64,000 nt of DNA from Onthophagus taurus. Taxonomy: Eukaryota; Arthropoda; Insecta; Coleoptera; Scarabaeidae. Shown here one piece after another: positions 58,911 to 64,000 of the stretch. Each line of letters begins with the position of its first letter. Position 1 is the stretch's first letter. The notes beneath the pieces are model-generated. The model searched no databases. It saw only the letters and a list, made by a program, of their open reading frames with translations, and had not been told where the DNA came from. The stretch is from assembly GCF_036711975.1 (NCBI RefSeq), contig NC_091967.1:8432001-8496000 (forward strand), written 5' to 3'. The position numbers were made by a program, and so were the translations under genes.

Positions 58911-61544
58911 TTTAGAACTTTATCACTAGGAACAGAGGAACAGTTCTAACAGGTTTTTGGAACTATTACTTTTTAGGAACAGGAACATATTGTACTACTT
59001 AGATTTGATGTATCTGCACGTTTTTCTTAGACACTTTAAATTAAGTCAAATTAACCAAACGTCATCAATATGATTTCATTTATTTGAACTTATTTGCACT
59101 TATTTGGTTTATAAGTCAAATAATGTGCTATTTAACACAAATAATTTTTTCTGTTTACATAAAAAAGATAATAACGTGTTATTTTTATCAATTTTGTTGA
59201 ACAAAATTTTAAAACAAAAAAAATATAATTGAAATTATAGGGTTTCCATAGATTGTGAAAATGATTGATGCCCACGCGTTAATGATGAAGAAACAAAAAG
59301 TCATGCTATCAAGGACACCCTACAAACCGGGATGATTAAAAACTTGATTGGGATTTAAGTGGGATGTCTCATGTATTTGCATACGCTTCGATCACTTAAG
59401 CGGTTGTGTTGCTTTTTCGTTCGCTTCGTGACACAGGAAAACCTACTAAGTAATCCTTACAAATTATGTCTTCGAATTCGTTATGCATAAGGAGGATTGC
59501 TTTATCTTTTTCGCACTCGCGATCAAAAATAATAATTAAGGGACACGCATTAACACTTATTTGTTTATTTAAATTTCTTTTATTACCGATTTAAACCTGA
59601 TTTTGTTCAAAAACTATTGGTGAACTAGTGAGAGAAGATTGATTGTAAACACTTGTTCACGACTATTTCTATCGTCATCATAAAGGAGCGTAGTGAAAGC
59701 CGCTTATCCTCGCAGGTGGCCTCTCGTCGTCGGCTTTTCTTGTCTATATCTAAGAGATTATCTAAGATGCTGCCGGCCGAAGCATAAATATAATCCAACC
59801 GAACCCGTGTGGGAACGGCTTTTATATCCAACTCGCGGACAAACATCACGACTAACTAATTGTTTATTAAGAAACATCTTAATCAATCATAAAAATCGAA
59901 AAATTTATTTAAACAAAAACGATTTAAGTTTTGATTTTTAATTTAATATTGACATCAATTTAAATTAACCGCCTTAATTATTTTTTACTAGCGCCCTCTA
60001 TATTCACCACGATCACTCACGCTGTTTTTACCATCCCAATTGTTTTTTAGCCACCATTTTAACAAAGTGGATGTTTATCATAAAAATTATTACTTTTGTA
60101 AGAAATATCGTTGTATAATCCATAAAAGAAAGTCTGCAAATATCTACTTTACTTTAATTAATAATATGTATAAGTTTTTTAAAAAATGTTTAAATGAACT
60201 TAAACGTTCAAAAACATAACCACACTTAAGCACAAAGGAAATTTAAATTTTTTTTAAAAGGTACGATATCTAACTCTTTATTATTTATATTTTCTCTCTA
60301 AGATTATTTTCTTTGAGTCAAAATTGCTTTCTTTATAAACATTTTTCTTAACAACACTTTCTATAAAAATGGGATTTTTAAACATTCTTAAAATGTGCGG
60401 TCATAATAAAGTGATTTAAAAGTAAGCGGTTTTCTTGTAAAGACCAGTTCGTGTATGCATAAGTTAAAAGGAGTGGCTCTGGTTGATTCTTAAGTTGGAT
60501 CTACTACAGGGTGTTTACAAAAATATGTCAAACGAAATTTAGAGCCCCTTATTTTAAACTAAACAATTTTTTAAGAAAATTCAAATTCTATCTAAATTAA
60601 TTAAAAATCAACTAAATATTTGTTCTTAAAGTTTTTCTTTCTTTAAATTTCCATACACTCTGTGTGAAAACGTAGCAAAGAAGCGTGGTGAGTAAGAAAC
60701 GGTTGAGTGCCATTGGCCCTAAGGAGGTTGCGGAGACTTCTTCGTTTCAGACACGCTCAACGTGTCTATCCGGTTAAATAGGGAATAATTATAAACATTA
60801 CAATCACGTGTTCCGCTTTATAGCGAATAAGTTTCTATGAAGGTTGCAAAACGAAAGAGATTTCCAGAAAAAAGGAAATTGTAATTCAACAAACAAAAAA
60901 ATGAATCATTTGATTTGACTACCAACAGCATGAAGAATGACCTTTTAAATGAATAGTGATCATAAAAAAATAATTTAAATTTTAAAATTGTTCATCCGAT
61001 CGATTGAAAAACTAGATTTAATAAGGTTTTACCATATCTGGTAAGTTTCTATTAACGTGGCCTTTGAGGACACTTGAATTTGCTATAAAACGGTGTTTAC
61101 GATCGGAGCCTGATCTTGAAATCGATGAAACCTACAATTTTTGACCTTCTTAAAACCGGATATCTCTCAATTTTTCTTTATTTTGATTTAATAGTTATTA
61201 AAATTTATTAAATTACGTTGCAATAAACATTTATCTTTATACTTTTTTTTGTTGAACTTTTCAGAGATTTTAACGAGTCCAAAGTTAACGGTTATGATTT
61301 TTTTCTTTGCAGTAGTAGACGAGAAGAAGAAGACGAAGGCGTTCGTGGTAACTAAGACATGAAAAACGTGAAAAAAGAATCGAAGACTGGCGCTGTGATG
61401 CGTGCGGTCATCAACTACAAAAAAAAACGGTTTTGATTGAAGGCGCCACACTTCCTGTTCACTCATTTTATTCATTAAAAAAGATATCTTCGAGATTTCA
61501 TCAACAACAAAAAAATCCTGTTGGTGGAAATATGCCAGAACATT

Positions 61545-62130
61545 TTTAAGTTGGGATTCACAAGATAGAAATGGTTAGCAGTTTCGTATACCTGGAATCC
61601 CTGATGAATAATAAAAAGTCGGTTATCGAGGAAATAAAGAAGAGAATACTCCAAGCCAACAGGATTGGATTATGCCCTTATTGCAGAAACACCAAGAGGA
61701 GACATTAAGGAGACTGGAGATTGTTTAGAAAAGTATATTTTTATTTTATTTATAGATAAATACAGAGCGGGATAAACCCAATTATACTGTATCTCTATTT
61801 TAAACAAAACTTAAAACTAAGCTCAATCTTAAATTTATAGGTAGACGAATATTTTAACAAGATGGCGCTCGACGAGGACTAGGAACCGTATGCTAAAAGA
61901 TGTCAACTGTAAGGCGATCAGCTGACCTTGCCAAAAACATAAATCAAAACGAAAAATCTCGGTGGCACGTACATACCAAATAACCTAACTAATTTGGCAC
62001 AGTCATATTTATTGTTAATCATCCCAGGACCTAAGAAGACTGTAGGTCAGGTTGGAGACAGGCGTGGGATGAAGATGATTGAAAGGAAATGTTAAGGCAG
62101 GCCAAGGTTTACAATGAGCTGTAAAAAAAC
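61545..62130 (+). mobile_element. decayed RTE/CR1-type retrotransposon tail
   Basis: The plus strand reads MVSSFVYLESLMNNKKSVIE EIKKRILQAN, matching the F.YLGS.I......EI..RI..A. block that follows the polymerase in these elements. After an unrelated insertion, 62030-62126 reads KKTVG and LRQAKVYNEL*, like the terminal RQAKA...L stop. Broken by stops. Confidence 0.55.
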
Positions 62131-64000
62131 CATATGAACGCAATCGTATAGTTTTGGGCTGATATTGTAATACTTTTTATTTTGCGTATATATACGATCT
62201 TGCTCCTAAAGGGTAAATTGCAGCTTATTATTGTTCATAGAAACGTTATTCCAATTACACTCAGTTTATTTCAAAATTTCTGGCAAATATATAATAACTC
62301 CAATAAAACTGGAATTAAGATAAGAGAGTTACTAAGAGAGTTAGTATTTCCCAGACACGTTGACAAGATTAGATAGATCTTGTGGCACGTCTGTGTGATT
62401 CTGTTTTTGGGAACAAATGATCTAAATACGAAAAAGGACCTCCAAAATAATTTAAGAAACGATTTGAGTTCAGTAACCACGCTAACCGAAATGCAAATTG
62501 GAAAAAAATATCTGAAGCTAACTTGGTCAGTCTTTAGAAGTTCAAAAACAAGTCTGGGATTAACATGACCACGCAGAAATTTTCAAGAAAATATCAGGAA
62601 TTACACATGACTAATTGAAGAAGATTTTTATTGCACTCCAGACATTAATAAAAGACCACACACTGTAAAACATTCATCGGGAGACGATAAAACCATGAAT
62701 CATATTGATAAGTTTATCAAAGTGACACCCAAAAAATGCGTTTGGAGATTTTGATGATTTTTGAGGATTAATTTTACAAATGAGTTCATCAGAAATTCTT
62801 AATAAACATCCAAGCACAAAATTAATATACCAATGTTAAATCAAGAATTTTATTAATTTTTTTATCGATTTTTTCCGCTCTTATAAATATTCATAAGCGA
62901 TACAGGAAACTTTCTACGATCTTGGAAATAACAAAAAAAAATGACCCATATATTCCTAGGAAATAATAAAAAGGAAACAGAAAGAGTACAAAAAACTCAT
63001 TATATCTCTTTCAACGTTTCTAAAGTCGGGTTCTTTTTTGCTTTGACGATTAAAACCGCAAATTCAAGGTCTTTCTATGGATGGAGAAAGCTATGAAGCA
63101 AAAACTAACACGAATAGAGAAAGAAAATGGTGATGTTTAAAAAAAAACTCTAGAAAGCTAGTTTTTGAGGATTAAGTTGGTATTTTGAAATTTGACATAT
63201 TGAGATTTTTTAAGGTTAAAATCGGGTCGAAAATAAAATGGTAATGGTGATTTTTTTTAGCGTGATCTTATTTTTATTACACTAAATAGAAGATATATAA
63301 CGAAATCTTTGGCAAAAGATTGGTTTAAACGCGCCAAAAATTTGGAAAATGTTCGAAATTCTAACTCTTTTAAACGTTAAAAGTTTAAAACAACCTAATA
63401 ATATCCGCAACAAACAGTTACACAACTTATTACCGCATCGTTTCAAACGAAACGTTAAATAACTTTCGTTTTTATTTAATTTTTTTGTTTCGTCTTCTCT
63501 CAAACTCATAAACAATTTAATTAATTTTTTATTATGGGCTAATTGAAATTTTATAATAACAATAAACTAAGATAACCTTACTTCTATATTCATAGTAATT
63601 TAATACCAACTGTAAGTTGTCAAATTCATTTTTGTATGTTCGCCACTTATTTCACTGAATGTTTGTTCTCATTTTAAAATATTATAAGTAAACAATGTAA
63701 ATTATTTATAATTTTTATCTTGACATACCCACTTTAAACATTACATCATTTGCACAAGTAGATAAAATTTAAATCCCAAAGACACAGAATTTTGATCTTA
63801 CACGCTTTAACATGTTCTTCTTTTTAGCTTATAAAATAAAATGTCGTCTTACCTGTTTCAAGATCGGGAAAAGAATACAGTCAAAACCACGTAAAGAAAA
63901 TCAAACAAACACTGAGTTAAAATATGAAAAAAATGAAGTCCACTTTATTAAAGCAAGTCTGCCAGAAAGTTTCGGTTGTGTATTTTTTTAACAATTTCAG

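Larger units (their letters stand above)
57891..64000. other. intergenic region upstream of the MICAL-like gene
   Basis: 57891-58120 is CpG-bearing and should include the promoter and 5' untranslated region of the MICAL-like gene. Beyond it I find a 173-bp tandem duplication (58540-58910), a single transposon end (ACAGGGTGTTTACAAAA at 60506), a CTCF-like AGATGGCGCT (61860), an AGCGCCCTCT word (59990) and a retroelement relic (61545-62130). 62160-64000 shows nothing I can support. Confidence 0.4.

Noticed and set aside
1-64000. tRNA, rRNA, snRNA genes or CRISPR arrays
   Set aside because: I looked for cloverleaf boxes, rRNA-like blocks and spaced short repeats and saw none; a covariance-model scan would be needed to be certain for small RNAs.

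Overview
The window reads as insect nuclear DNA. It is AT-rich, its protein genes are split by small GT-AG introns (many only about 50-70 bp), and it carries an insect-type 5-HT1 serotonin receptor, a Tret1-like sugar transporter and animal housekeeping genes (Vps51, eIF3a, MICAL-like, clarin). Mariner-, piggyBac- and P-type short transposons and decayed non-LTR retrotransposons are abundant. A beetle is a reasonable guess, but the order cannot be fixed from sequence alone. Nothing bacterial (operon, CRISPR, plasmid, prophage) is present.

Layout. 1-7273 appears to be part of a long intron of the serotonin receptor, filled with a 190-bp satellite array (2210-4020) and retroelement relics. 7274-8464 (+) holds the receptor's last two exons. 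10466-10694 is a stop-interrupted secreted-protein exon. 11525-12922 (+) is a single-exon sugar transporter. 14958-22459 (-) is a ten-exon RCC1-repeat protein of 1544 residues. 23175-25605 (+) holds two tandem short-chain dehydrogenases. 25785-29604 (+) is Vps51. 29605-35569 is a repeat-rich gap with one candidate core promoter and an unrecognised two-exon short gene. 35570-37081 (+) is a clarin. 38934-44984 (-) is eIF3a. 45676-57890 (-) is a MICAL-like protein with CH, LIM and bMERB domains. 57891-64000 has no gene I can support.

Exon models were built by hand. Reading phase closes exactly across every junction of the RCC1-repeat gene (10 exons), eIF3a (6), MICAL-like (6), Vps51 (8), clarin (4) and both dehydrogenases (3 each), which is the main support for the structures. 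The genes are not a pathway; they are unrelated neighbours. Vps51 and MICAL-like both act in endosomal trafficking, but adjacency here need not mean co-function.

The most interesting material is in the transposons. Three tiny introns (about 62-67 bp before insertion) were each invaded 13-18 bp downstream of the 5' splice site. One of these, in eIF3a, is a TTAA-flanked piggyBac-like element that itself contains a 288-bp P-type element with a clean 8-bp target duplication and a short THAP zinc-finger reading frame. CTCF-like motifs lie in the gaps between several genes, and the MICAL-like gene has a 54-nt candidate exon with an in-frame stop.
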